From contig JABACO010000045.1 of NCBI GenBank assembly GCA_013339895.1, positions 124,001 through 188,000 of the forward strand: a stretch of 64,000 nt of DNA, written 5' to 3'. The position numbers were made by a program, and so were the translations under genes. The stretch comes from Ephydatia muelleri (taxonomy: Eukaryota > Porifera > Demospongiae > Spongillida > Spongillidae). Below, one piece after another: positions 33,541-47,723 of this stretch (position 1 is its first letter; the number at the start of each line of letters is the position of its first letter). The notes under the pieces were generated by a model that saw only the letters and a list, made by a program, of their open reading frames with translations, was not told where the DNA came from and searched no databases.

Positions 33541-33679
33541 CGGAGTCCAATGTCCATCTCAAGCCGTTCTGGGAGACTGACTGCTGGAACTGGTGGTTGT
33601 GGCAGGTCTGGTTGTCTATGCTGTCACGAATTTCGTTGGACACACAAGGAACTCTTCCATTGCTTCGACATGGTACATG
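33541..33679 (+). CDS. CCDC47: CCDC47 exon with transmembrane helix
   Basis: [10 protein letters not shown] in one frame is followed, one base out of register near 33,579, by [20 protein letters not shown] and then STWY. This parallels human HLQNSWES, LEILMVTGLLAYIMNYIIG and AWF. GTGTGT follows directly as donor and the start of a 300-bp TG microsatellite. Confidence 0.75.
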
Positions 33680-36600
33680 GTGTGTGTGTGTATGTGTGTG
33701 TGTGTATGTGTGCGTGTATGTGTGTGTATGTGTGTGTATGTGTGTGTGCATGTGTGTGTGTGTGAGTATGTGTGTTTGTGTGCGTATGTGTTGTGTCTGT
33801 GTATGTGTGTGTATGTGTGTGTATGTGCGTGTATGTGTGTGTATGTGTGTATATGTGCGTGTATGTGTTTGTGTGTGTATGTGTGTGTCTGTGTATGTGT
33901 GTATGTGTGTGTGAGTATATGTGTGTGTGTGTATTTGTGTGTATGTGTATTTGTGTGTATGTGTGTGTACATGTATGTGTGCGCATGTGTGTCCTCCTGC
34001 CTACCCACCTCAACCTCACCACTACCCACCTCATCTTCCACCTCCTCTCCTTCACTACCCTGCATATCACCATAACCACTGCCACCATCCACCAGGGGAG
34101 GAAGGAGTGGGATCAACTAGTAGTTTTTAGTTCCTTGAAACTTTTGTATATCTCTTGCAAGGCCCCATCTCTACCCATTGCTTCCACCTTTCCAACTAAT
34201 AGCTCCAGCGGAGGCAAGATCTATTCACTTTGCTGCTGTCTCTGGTACGCCCCTCCCCAGATACTGTTGTAAGTCCTATCTCCATCACCTTTGTGCAAGG
34301 ACGCAAGTTGAATCCTGTGTTCAAACTTTCATTTCCTGCACCCATCCTCCCTCATTTCCCAACCACAATCCACCCCCTCCCCACTCCCCTTTCCCCACCT
34401 CCCACTCCCCCTTCCCCCACCTCCTCTTTCTTCCCTGCCCTTCCCACTCCACTTTCCCTCTTCACTTCCCACCCTCACTCTCCTCTCCTCGTATTCCTTC
34501 CTCTACCTCTTCCCCATCACCCGCCTCATCATCCAACCCTTTTAGATTCTCACCTTTCAGCCAGCAGCTGATGATATGGACAATATGGTGCTGGCTCTGG
34601 GCCAGAAGAAGACCATCCTTAAGCAGAGCAAGGACCTTGAGGATTTGGTGTGTGGGTTAGCATGATTGGGGGAGGGTGTGTGTGGGAGGGGTAAGAGTCC
34701 AAGTTTGAATTGGTGTAGCATTTTCACAGAGACCTCTGGTACAGTACATGTGTGTATGTGTGTGGCTCTGTTTGTAGTGTGTGTGTTGGTGTATTATGTG
34801 TGTGTGGTGAATGTGTGTAGGACTTAAGCCCCCTTTCCCTCCCACCATCATTCCTTCCTCCTCTGCCTTTCCCTCCCTCACCCAGAAAAATTACTCCACC
34901 GTTGTGCGCACCAAAAACCTTGACTCCTCCCTGATGGTCGTTTCGGATTCCTCAGAGACCGTCACTCTCCTGCTGTCCAATCAGATTGTTGCATTTCTCA
35001 ACAAGAATGCCTCCTCCGTTGAGTACATCCACCTGAGTGACCTCTACACTGGTGCTGCTCATGACAGGTGAGGAATGGTCCCTTCCCCTTCATCCCTCCT
35101 TCAACCCACCCACCCGCCCACGGTCCTTATCACACCCTCTCTCATCATTGCTCTATATCCTCGCACATTGTATTATTTATCTTCTCTTTCTCTTTGACTC
35201 CTTCCCTACCCATCCTTTTCCCCATTCCCTCATCTTCCTTCTCTCCCTCCTTCCCATACCATCTCTTCCTCCACCCATTGCAATTGTCCTCCCCTGCAGT
35301 GATGATACAGAGAGTGTGGCGGACAAAGTGCCTCAAAAGTGGCTTCAATTTTCATACCAGGGTGAGTGAAACAAGAATTGGTTTTGTCTTCAATTGTATT
35401 GAAATCCAGAAGAGAAGCTGTGTTTTCTTGAGCCTGGAGCCTTAGTGTGGCTTGAGCTGTAATGTTGAGTGCTTCAATTGGCATTTGATGGTATGACCCC
35501 ATCATCAGTGCCACTGTATGGAGGAGGTGGTGGTATGACCCCATCACCAGTGCCACTGTATGGAGGAGATGGTGGTATGACCCCATCATCAGTGCCACTG
35601 TATGGAGGAGGTGGTGGTATGACCCCATCATCAGTGCCACTGTATGGAGGAGGTGGTGGTATGACCCCATCATCAGTGCCACTGTATGGAGGAGGTGGTG
35701 GTATGACCCCATCATCAGTGCCACTGTATGGAGGAGGTGATGGTATGACCCCATCATCAGTGCCACTGTATGGAGGAGGTGGTGGTATGACCCCATCATC
35801 AGTGTCACTGTATGGAGGAGGTGGTGGCATGACCCCGTCATCAGTGCCACTGTATGGAGGAGGTGGTGGTATGACCCCATCATCAGTGCCACTGTATGGA
35901 GGAGGTGGTGGTATGACCCCATCATCAGTGCCACTGTATGGAGGAGGTGGTGGTATGACCCCATCATCAGTGCCACTGTATGGAGGAGGTGATGGTATGA
36001 CCCCATCATCAGTGCCACTGTATGGAGGAGGTGGTGGTATGACCCCATCATCAGTGCCACTGTATGGAGGAGGTGGTGGTATGACTCCATCATCAGTGCC
36101 ACTGTATGGAGGAAGTGGTGGTATAACCCCATCATCAGTGCCACTGTATGGAGGAGGTGTTGGTATGACCCCATCATCAGTGCCACTGTATGGAGGAGGT
36201 GGTGGTATGACCCCATCATCAGTGCCACTGTATGGAGGAGGTGGTGGTATGACCCCATCATCAGTGCCACTGTATGGAGGAGGTGGTGGTATGACCCCAT
36301 CATCAGTGCCACTGTATGGAGGAGGTGATGGTATGACCCCATCATCAGTGCCACTGTATGGAGGAGGTGGTGGTATGACCCCATCATCAGTGCCACTGTA
36401 TGGAGGAGGTGGTGGTATGACTCCATCATCAGTGCCACTGTATGGAGGAAGTGGTGGTATGACCCCATCATCAGTGCCACTGTATGGAGGAGGTGGTGGT
36501 ATGACCCCATCATCAGTGCCACTGTATGGAGGAGGTGATGGTATGACCCCATCATCAGTGCCACTGTGGAGGAGGTGGTATGACCCCATCATCAGTGCCC

Positions 36601-39600
36601 TTGTATGGAGGAGGTGGTGGTATGACCCCATCATCAGTGCCACTGTATGGAGGTGGTGGTATGACCCCATCATCAGTGCCACTGTATGGAGGAGGTGGTG
36701 GTATGACCCCATCATCAGTGCCACTGTATGAAGGAGGTGGTGGTATGACCCCATCATCAGTGCCACTGTATGGAGGAGGTGATGGTATGACCCCATCATC
36801 AGTGCCACTGTATGGAGGAGGTGATGGTATGACCCCATCATCAGTGCCACTGTATGGAGGAGGTGGTGGTATGACCCCATCATCAGTGCCACTGTATGGA
36901 GGAGGTGATGGTATGACCCCATAATCAGTGCCACTGTATGGAGGAGGGGATATTATGACCCCATCATCAGTATCACTGTATGGAGGAGGTGGTGGTATGA
37001 CCCCATCATCAGTGCCACTGTATGGAGGAGGTGATGGTATGACCCCATCATCAGTGCCACTGTGGAGGAGGTGGTATGACCCCATCATCAGTGCCCTTGT
37101 ATGGAGGAGGTGGTGGTATGACCCCATCATCAGTGCCACTGTATGGAGGAGGTGGTGGTATGACCCCATCATCAGTGCCACTGTATGGAGGAGGTGGTGG
37201 TATGACCCCATCATCAGTGCCACTGTATGGAGGAGGTGGTGGTATGACCCCATCATCAGTGCCACTGTATGGAGGAGGTGGTGGTATGACCCCATCATCA
37301 GTGCCACTGTATGGAGGAGGTGATGGTATGACCCCATCATCAGTGCCCTTGTATGGAGGAGGTGGTGGTATGACCCCATCATCAGTGCCACTGTATGGAG
37401 GAGGTGGTGGTATGACCCCATCATCAGTGCCACTGTATGGAGGAGGTGATGGTATGACCCCATCATCAGTGCCACTGTATGGAGGAGGTGATGGTATGAC
37501 CCCATCATCAGTGCCACTGTATGGAGGTGGTGGTATGACCCCATCATCAGTGCCACTGTATGGAGGAGGTGTTGGTATGACCCCATCATCAGTGCCACTG
37601 TATGGAGGAGGTGGTGGTATGACCCCATCATCAATGCCACTGTATGGAGGAGGTGGTGGTATGACCCCATCATCAGTGCCACTGTATGGAGGAGGTGGTG
37701 GTATGACCCCATCATGGTTGGTATCAAACTGAGCTGTAATGAATAGACTGCAGGTGTTTCTGGTTCTAATAAAAGGCGTCATAATTTGTCAGACATTGTG
37801 GTGGGAAAAAAACCCAGTAGTAGGTTTATTGAGAAAGGATTTGTGAATATTGGTATTGTGTGGTACAAGGTACAGTCCAGGTGCAGTGTGGAACAGTGTT
37901 GGAGGTATTTCATTATTTAGGTGAATTGAAAACTGATTGATACAAGTCATGACAGTGAAATGGGAGGGTAGAGGGTGATGATTTAATCAATGATTGGACA
38001 CCCTGAGTTCCAAGTACTAATGCCTCCTCCCCATTCCACAGTGATAAGTGCCCAGGATCCCCAGTCCTTTGTCCATTAAACTTGCCCTGTCTCTGCTGGA
38101 TCATGCCAAGTCCATAAGGCTCAGCCGAGAGGTGGGTGCGTAGTGTTTTCACACCATCTCTTGCATTGTGAAACATTTGTTGTGGCTTCATGGTGTGCAT
38201 TGTGAAACATTTGTTGTGGCTTCATGGTGTGCATTGTGAAACATTTGTTGTGGCTTCATGGTGTGCATTGTGAAACATTTGTTGTGGCTTCATGGTGTGC
38301 ATTGTGAAACATTTGTTGTGGCTTCATGGTGTGTACATTGTGCATGTACGTGTGGGCATATTTACTTGTGTGTGTGAGTGTGTGTGTGGTACATATGTGC
38401 GTCTGCATGTGCGTAATTATGAAAAGGGACCTAATGCATGGTTTTTCAAGATTTCAAATTTTTGGATATTTAAAAGTCTGAAATGTCCTCTACACATTGC
38501 TTCTTACACACTGAGAATTGGAGTATCGGTCGTGGAGTCGGAAGGCTCTGAATTTTTAATTTATGCAAGCATAACATTTCTATTGCGTGTACTGGAAATT
38601 ATATAATACATGCATTGTGTCTTTTTGTGTAGACACGATCCCATATCTGAACCTGCGTCAGCAGGTTCAATATAGGATTGATTGAGGAATGATGAATGTC
38701 ATTAAAAATTTTAAATCGCGTCGGGAGGGACAACGGAGAAATGGATCACTTATCTCTTTGCAGCAATCGAACGACAACATCAAGATCTACGTTTTGATGC
38801 TAGTTTCATTTCATAAAACTATTCGCTTCTAGACAAACAAAGAACCTGTTTCTCGTGCCCATGCCCAAAAAAATTGTTGGTCGTCGTCGTCGTCGTCTTC
38901 CTTAGGAAGGTATAACTCGAGCTACGAAGGGTTTTAAAGAACGGCAATAGTACCAATCTCTTCAGAATTTACCGGCACGGTGCCCCTTAAGGTCATATAG
39001 ATGCATATCACATCTACCAAAAGTAGCAAGCATAATATAGGAATATAGGAATTAATTTTAAATAATGATGTATTTAATAATGTTATACAGTATAAATGCT
39101 CCAACCTGCACTAAATTTATTTGGTGTTCCTATCGCAGTTTAGTCATTACTTACTTTTGTTAGTGAAGTTGTTTTTTTTTTAATGCCTTCGCGTAATCGA
39201 AAGAAGAGATGTAAGCAACGAGCGGAATACCTCCAAAAACGAGAAGATATTTTATCACAAGAGAACAAGGCTAAAGCCCGAGAGCGCTACAAGGCCGACC
39301 CTGAAAAGAAGAAGGCCTCTGTACGCGACACCTACAACGCAAATGCTTTATCTAAGCGTGATGCTAAAAGGCAGCGATATCAAGAGGACGTCGAGGAGAA
39401 CCGTGCTGCTAAAAGGCAGCGATATCAAGAGGACGTCGAGGAGAACCGTGCTGCTAAAAGGCAGCGATATCAAGAGGGCGTCGAGGAGAACCGTGCTGCT
39501 AAAAGGCAGCGATATCAAGAGGGCGTCGAGGAGAACCGTGCTGCTAAAAGGCAGCGATATCAAGAGGGCGTCGAGGAGAACCGTGCTGCTAAAAGGCAGC

Positions 39601-42600
39601 GATATCGAGAGGGCCTCGAGGAGAACCGTGCTGCTAAAAGGCGGATATACAGGGGCAATTCAGCTACCATTAAGGCAGCTAGAAGGAGTCGGTATTGGAA
39701 GGGAACTACCACTATCACCCAAAGGTATGTTATAGCATGCTGTATGTAATAGCATTTAAAATCTAAGGGCTGCTTTGCACGTGGCTCATGGCTTCCCTGT
39801 CATGCACACATTAACACATTTCTTGTATGCCTGCATACAAGTATTATCAGATGTACAGTAAGGCTTCCCAGTTTCCTTGTACATGTAAAGGTCAATGTTT
39901 GTACAAAAGGTATTTGTGCATGCATCTGTGTCTGTACATTATTGTATATTAGTTATCTGATGTTGAAGAAAGGACTAGACACGTGTTTATAGTACAAGTC
40001 TGTCATGCGCATCCACCCTTTGCTGCAGCTGTGTTTAATTGTTATCAGATGTACAGTAAGGCTTCCCACAAGTAAAAGTTCCCCAAAGGGTTAGGTCAAT
40101 CTTTGTACATGTCACATTGTTTTAAAGGTCCACTACACGTGTGTACAGAAGTGTTATCCAAAATTGAGTTGTATGAAAATGAAATAATTCATGTAATGCG
40201 CAATTGGTGAAATGTTTTGATGCATGTATAAGGCTTAATGTGTGGTAAAATAAAAGTACTGCAACCCTATCTTCTCCCATATAGTTACTCCCTGTTTGAG
40301 CCCAACTCTCGCACACTAGCAGAGTATGGAGTGAGTCTTGAAAAAGCACTTCTTAGGGATAGTGAGCTTCTGAGTGAAGTAAACAATGCTTTTTGCAATA
40401 GCCATCCATTGCTAGCTCAAAAGGTTGTTACAAGATCTGCCCGTGCAGCAGTAAGTAAGATAAGTGCAGATGCCTTACTTGCTAAAGCAATAAGTGTACG
40501 AAGATCACAGGCAGGATCACTGCTAAAAACTATCCGTAAGGTTAATGCAAAGAAGTTGCAAGAGAGTGATATTTTAGTCGGGCATAGGTTTCATACTGCT
40601 GGGGCTGAGCCTTACTTCTTTGATAATTCATACACTCACACAAAACAGCATGGAGCCATTCCAGTAGACCTCAATGGTAGGTGTGTAGTGGCAGAGGAGA
40701 TAAAGGACAGGGATAAGGTTACCATGCGCCCTTTGAAATGGAAATGTACAAATGAGTGTCGCAAGCTCACTAGTGAAGAAGCAGCAATAGTGATAAAAAC
40801 AAATTCATTGTTCCAAAAGTCCATTGAAGACCTCAGAGCTGGGCTCGATGCTCTTGATTCAGGGTGTGGTCATGTTCATTATGATGTCACTTTGAAATCA
40901 CATTCTGGGTTTATTGATCAGCTTGGGCATCCTATTTATTGTGAGCTTCCAGAATGCTCTAGTCCATTGCGAATTATTAGGGCAGCTATGCCTCACTTTC
41001 CTGCATTACGGACTTTCACTAGGCTACTTTACAAAGCTCGCAAATGTCACATGATCATTTTGGCTATTGATTCAGCACTCGCTAGTGGGAATATTGAAGA
41101 GCTTATACCATTTATGGGCATGAAGGACAATTTGTCAGATTTGTTTAGTGAGGATGGAGTTGAGTATGCCATAGTTAGTGAAGACCATTCATCATCTGGT
41201 CTAGGCTGCATTGAGAGAGACTTGAAAGTTACGCATGCTGACCTTATAGCTGAGCTACAATCCAAGTTCAATGACGATGCAGAATTTGCATGTTGTAGCT
41301 GTGAAAGACTGTTTCAGCGCAAACAAGTGTCTTGTGTAAACTTTAGCCTTGACAAATATGAAACAGATACCTGGCAAAGACTGAAAGCCCATGTTTTGCA
41401 GAATGGTGTCACTGAACAACTGTACATCTGCCAGTACTGCCGACCATTTCTAAACAAAAATACTATTCCAGCAAGATGTGCTCTTAATGGGCTTGTCACT
41501 GAACTCATACCAGACGAACTAAAATCTCTAAATGCTTTCAGTAAACAACTGATTCAGAGAGCAAAGGCTTTTCAGACTATTGTGCGGCTTGGGACATATT
41601 CAGGTAAAGTGCCAGCATATAACGCACTTCAAGCCTGCAGGGGTTGCATGTTTTTCTTGCCATTGCCACTAAATAAAACATGGGGCACTTTATCGGAAAT
41701 TGAACTTGGTGGTAGTTGTCTTGTAGCTTTGCCTGACCCTCAGTTGTACATAATTGTAAATGGTGTTCCAACTAAGGATAAAATTGTGTGGCAAACACTA
41801 GTGGATGTTAATGCTGTAAAATTAGCCATTCAAAAACTCAAAGAAATAAATTGGCTTTATAAAAATGTAGAAGATGCATCATTAGACGAGGCAGCTAAAA
41901 ATATTGTTGAAGTAGTAGACCAAGCTTCTAGCATAATGTTAGAAAAAGCATCGACTGATGACGTGGCTGCTTTACAGGCGTACACTATTCGATCGCTTGA
42001 CCAGCAAGGGTCAACAAAGTTGGATGTTGAGCAGTACAAGATGCAAAATGTTAAAGACAGTCCTATCGAAAGCAGACAGAGACACCTTGATGTGATGTGC
42101 TTTCCAACACTTTTCCCCTCTGGGCAGTTTGGTGAATTCCACCCTCGAGACATTCACTTGTCAGCATCAGAGTATGCTAAATCTCGGCTTCTCAACAAAG
42201 ATTCTCGTTTTCGAAAAGATGCACAATATGTTTTCTTCTTATTATGGCAGCAAGAGATGAGGCAAATTTCTGCAGGCATTTACAATGTTCTAAAACTACA
42301 TCTAAGGGCAAAGTGCCTGTGCGTGAATTCCTTTCCAGAGTTTCAAATTCTGATGAAAGTGTTGAAGCAAATCTTTCCACCATATTTCAATCTGTGCGTG
42401 GGACTAAGCAGTACTGGTTCCATAAAAGTTGTGAATTAAAATGCATGTTGAGAGAGTATGGATCGCCCACTCTTTTCATAACTTTTAGCTGTGCAGAGTA
42501 CAACTCTACCCACATAGATAGGTACCTAAGGAAGGTCAATGACCATCCTCCTAGCTATCCCATATCTAAGCTTTGCATTGAAGATCCTGTTTCAGTGTCC

Positions 42601-45600
42601 CGAAAATTCTCTGCAAATTTTCACGATTTATTTAACACTGTTCTGCTAAAAGGATCTGTGCTTGGTGTAGTCGAACATTTCTTTTGGAAAAAAGAGTATC
42701 AGGCGCGGGGAGCCCCTCATTATCATGTATTGCTGTGGATTCTGGGTGCGCCAGTGATTGGGAAGAGTGATCCAAAAGACGTTCTTGCATGGATCCAGGA
42801 ACGCATCACATGTAAAATCCCAGATGCTGCCCTCAACCCTGAACTCCACGCATTGGTCACTAAATATCAAATGCATAAGTGTACTAACTATTGCAAACGC
42901 CGGCAAAAGATCAAAAGTGGTTTTATTACTAAATGCAGGTTTAGTTTTCCACGTGACGTGACTGAGCATGCAGTGCTAAACCCAGTGGAGGAATGCCTCA
43001 AGTCGAGGAAAAAAATTTATCTCCTACCTCGAGCTGCACAGGAATGTAGAGTGAATGATTACAATCCACTACTGCTTCTGCTGTGGCAGGCCAATATGGA
43101 CATTCAGTTCACTGCTGAATCTTCGTTAACCCTAGCTCATTATGTTACAGGGTACGTAACCAAAGCAGAGAAAAGTAACATGCAGGAAGTGTGGCAAGAG
43201 GTCAATTCAAACAGCAGTATCTACAGCAAGCTGTGGTCCTTTGGTGTTCGGAGCTTACGTTCCAGAGAGTGTGGCCTCTACGAAGCAAGCGACCTGTTAC
43301 TTGGTGACCACCTCACCGAGAAATCAGTGACTGTGAAATGGGTTGATGCTTCAATGCCTCACAAACGAAAGCGCAGGCTTAAGACTCATAAACAGCTTGT
43401 GGAAGTTGAAAAGATGAATCCTGCTTCCACTGACATATTAGAGGGGAGCATGGTAGACATATTTTACCCTACCAGGCCAAATGAGTTGGAAAATGTGTGC
43501 CTGTATGATTTTGTACAGTGGTACAAGTATTGCGGGACAGACAAGGATGGCTCTAGGGTATACCAGAAGCTGCAAAAGCCTCTTCTTCCTAATCACAAGC
43601 TGTTTGATCCTTCCAATGAGAACCAGAGAGAAGACTATTTCTATTCTCTCATGTTACTATTCATTCCATTTCGAAATGAATGTGATCTGATGAAAGAAGG
43701 AGAAACAGCTGAGGTTGCCTTTAACCGTCTCATCGGTAGCAATGTCAGTCTGTCAGATCACCACGAAAAACTGCAAGCATTGTTGAAAGCGCAGACTGCA
43801 GTGAAGAAAATCAATGAAGCAAGAGAGGAGGAAGGGGTTGTTGTTCCTCCTGCAGAGGAAGATGCTTATTTTGGTGGTGAAGCAAAGGCAGCAATGGAAG
43901 ATGTGTTCAATTTGAATGAGGTGAATGCAGAGACAGTTGAAGAGCGTGTTGCTAAGCTCAATGCAGATCAGCTGCGAATCTTCAATGATATCAATGACCA
44001 TCTTTGCCACCAAAAACTGCATGAAAATGGGAAATGCTCCTGTACTAAGCTAAAGCCCTTGTGTAAATTTATTAGTGGTGTGGGTGGTACAGGCAAATCC
44101 TTCCTAATTCATACGATTCGAGCAAAGGTTAATGAACTTTGGATCGATAACAAAGATTACATAAGGTGTGCACTTGCAGCTCCTACGGGATTGGCTGCAT
44201 TTAACATAGAGGGTGTGACTGTACATAGACTATTTCAATTACCAATAGAGCATGATTCTAGAACATCCACTTACTGGTCACTACCTAAAGAATCACTTAA
44301 AGTCATGCGGAATGGTTTCACGCATGTAAAGTTAATAATCATTGATGAGGTTAGCATGCTATCAAGCCTGACCCTAGCTTACATTCATTTGAGACTTGAT
44401 GAGTTGTTTGGAAGCGATCAATGGTTTGGGTCTATGAATGTCCTGTTCTTTGGCGATTTACTGCAGCTTCCTCCAGTAAATGGTTCAATGGTGTTCCAAA
44501 ACATTTCCAATAAACTTATTGCCGCAAGGCTTGGCTGTGTGACAGCTGTGAACATTTGGAGGGAATCTATAGTGTATGATGAACTGACCATTAATGAAAG
44601 ACAAAAACGCGACCCAGAATTTGGTCAGTTGTTAAATGAAGTAAGGGTGAATTGTATATCTGACAAAACTGTTGCATTGTTGCACAATGCTGTCATAAAA
44701 TGCACAGCTTTTGAAAAATTCCAAGAACTCTTAGGCCAAAATTTGTCCCCTGTGTGTCTGTTTGCTACAAGAAAATCGTGTGACCAATTTAACGCAGAGA
44801 TGCTTTCCAAAGCCAGTTCACCAATAGTAAACATGCCCTGCATAGATGAGTTTGATGAAACAGCAGGGAAGGTGAAGTGGACTAAAAGGGCATCATCTGA
44901 ACTAGAAAAGTTAAACAAAGACTGTAATATGACTGCTGGTTTAGAGGCAGAGCTAAAACTTGCAGTAGGTGTTAGGGTCATGCTAAGACGGAATATAAAA
45001 ACCAGTGAAGGGTTGGTCAATGGTGCACTTGGTACTGTTATACTGCCATCTCTAAGGACTGCATTCAGGTTGCTTTTGATCACACTCCTAAACTGCAGTT
45101 TAAAATTGAACGTGTGCGTAGTAAGTTTCAAGTATTACGCCGTTTCTACGTGTACAGAAAGCAGTTTCCTTTAATATTGGCATTTGCAGTAACAATCCAT
45201 AAGTGTCAAGGCTTATCATTAGACTGTGCAATTGTGGACCTTTCTAGTGATATATTTGCAACAGGAATGGCCTATGTTGCCATGTCACGTGTGAGAACAC
45301 TAGCTGGTCTGCATCTGTTATCATTTGATCCTAAATCGATCAAAGTCAGCATGGAGTGTACTGAAGAAGTGAACAGGTTACGTAAACTATTTAGAAGTGA
45401 CATTCCGTGCATAGAGCTGTCTGCAGTCCCTAACCCTATTAAGAGTAAACCTAAGCGAACTGGTCGGGCTTGTGACATTTTACCTCCACAACCACTACCT
45501 AGCAAAGACCAGGCTAAATCCACTGTTTCTGATTCTTTGAAATCTAAGACATCACAAAGGGGTAAAGGGCAGACACCAAAGCAGAGTACACCCAAGTCCT

Positions 45601-47686
45601 CTGTTATAGATCTTACTGTTAATGATGTAAGGGTTGAGCGGGCAGAGAGAGAAACCACATGGCCGTATCTCAGATATTACCAAACAGACGAAGTGTGGCA
45701 ACGTCAGAAGTGTACACAACTGGGCCTTACATTTCACAGTGCAAATAATTTTGACATCGGTGGCCCCAATATAGTTTTAAATCGCCCTAACACTGAAACA
45801 ATATTGAGAGCAAGGGGTGATGGCAATTGTCTCTTCAGATGTTTCTCTCAAATCATAACTGGTTCCCCAGATCAGCATTATGCAGTAAGAATGTGCATAA
45901 TTACACACATGAGACACATATCGCACCTTCTAATAGGATCATATGAATTTGATGGGGGAGATGATATTGAAGCATACATAGCTAATAGAAAAATGGATCG
46001 GAAGAGGAGCTATGGTACGAATAATGAAATGCTTACACTGTCTCACCTACTGATGTGTAATGTATACTCATTTGATGCTCAGGCTTCAAATTGGTCATAT
46101 GTAGCGAACCCTGGTCACATTGATCCCAACATTCCTGTCATTGTAGAAAGAAAATCAATGTATATTTACTACAGAAATGGAAATCATTTTGATATTGTAA
46201 CCTCACAGCTGCCATAGAGAGACCACTGTGTCTAGTTTGTGAACCATGCTGCATTGAACTTGAGTGCATTGTGTAATCTTGATTAGTGGTGGTTATACAC
46301 ATTGCTGACGAACGTCTGGTCACTATGCTTGTTTTGAACCAAATACTATCACTGAGTCCTTTGTCCAACTATTGGACTGTCCAACAATTGTGATTGGACT
46401 GGTCTAGCTGACAGAGCAGACCAAGGCTGTAACACAGCCATATATGGTGCATGCATGTATTTGTGTATTCTATGTATTTGTGTATGTTACAAGGCTCAGA
46501 TATTCATTGATTTCTAGTGTTAGCAAGTGGCCGCAGACAGTTGAGTTGCATTGTGTACAGCAGACCACTTGAAGCCACCACATTTTGTAATGATTACTAT
46601 TCTACTGCCACTTGATGTTAGAATGGGGCATGTGTGTTATGCCAAAAGTAAGCTACAATGAGTGAGCGAGGGGCTCATGACACCCCCACCTTTTGAGTGG
46701 ATAATACATATATCTCTGCAAACTAACATGCACATGCAGAGATATATGGGGGACCTACTCCCATGGCCAATGATATACATGTATGTAAAAATGTGTGCAC
46801 AACTTATACTCTCATGTTTGCAACAATTATAGCATGGTATATACATCACAATGGACTTGCACATTGCAGATCTTGGAAAAGTTTGAGTAACTGCTGTCAT
46901 TTACAAAAATAAATTTCCATAGGTAGTGGCAGAAGCTAGCTAGTTAACAGCAGAATATATCAGATGTGCTAATTTCAACACCACTGCACCTGCATGCACC
47001 TCAGGTCATGTGATTGGATGAAATTCGACCAATAGAATTTTAGCACACCTACACACACACACACACACACACACTTCACTCCTCCCACTCAGTATGTGAT
47101 GTCATGCATGAATAAGCGACCAGTCAGTGAATGGACAGATGAAATTGGACCAATAGAATTATAGCACAGCTAGAACACGTGGCTGTGCATGTATATAAAC
47201 CAAATACCCGTAGAACAGAACATTTCTATCTTGAAAAAAAATCAAAGGTAAATTCTAAATTGTTTTACAAGTTGTTTCAATGCTCAGTCTCTCACGTAGA
47301 TGGCGGAACAAGTAGGGGCAGAATTTTTGATTTAGATGAAGGAGAGGAGGTCGAGGAAGCTCAAACTTCCTCAATTTCTGCTCCCGCCAGCGCTAGCCCT
47401 ACCACTAGCAGTCTCTCACGTAGATGGCGGAACAAGTAGGGGCAGAATTTTTTGATTTAGATGAAGGAGAGGAGGTCGAGGAAGCTCAAACTTCCTCAAT
47501 TTCTGCTCCCGCCAGCGCTAGCCCTACCACTAGCAGCAGCGCTGCCCCGCCAACGCCAGCAGCAGCAGCGCTGCCGCCGCCAGCGCTACCATCAGCACCG
47601 CTGCCCCCGCCAGCGCTACCAGCAGCACCGCTGCCCCCGCCAGCGCTACCAGCAGCACCGCTGCCCCCGCATGGCCATATCCAAGA

Positions 47687-47723
<37 letters not shown>

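Larger units (their letters stand above)
39183..46217 (+). mobile_element. Autonomous-type Helitron/Helentron coding region
   Basis: About 7 kb of coding DNA in the 10.8-kb CCDC47 intron, same strand as the host gene. Order: charged-repeat exon, Cys-rich module, Rep (HUH, Y2), PIF1 helicase, OTU. Ends were not determined: Helitrons lack target duplications, and no empty site is present here. Candidate hairpins lie at 38,649-38,668 and 46,365-46,381 (GTCCAA/TTGGAC). Two frame breaks keep it from being intact as given. Confidence 0.9.

Noticed and set aside
33521-34116. Cys-Val and His-Thr repeat frames over TG/CA tracts, also at 12.0, 16.6 and 57.4 kb
   Set aside because: Microsatellite translation.
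34230-34571. Continuation of the CCDC47 frame past 34,268 ([13 protein letters not shown])
   Set aside because: A consensus GTAAGT donor follows TV, and the next exon begins in the matching phase at 34,561. Weak similarity of ISITF to the human sequence was judged coincidental, though not excluded.
35469-37782. Long overlapping open frames of 114-486 codons on both strands (Gly/Tyr-rich or Pro-rich repeats)
   Set aside because: They are produced by a 42-bp tandem unit without stop codons and lie between two CCDC47 exons; many frames are open at once.
45272-45658. Minus-strand 128-codon frame in the Helitron
   Set aside because: Antisense of the helicase C-terminus.
46360-46440. Hairpin plus CTAG as the Helitron 3' terminus
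   Set aside because: The base after CTAG is C rather than T, and no empty site or second copy is available to confirm the end.
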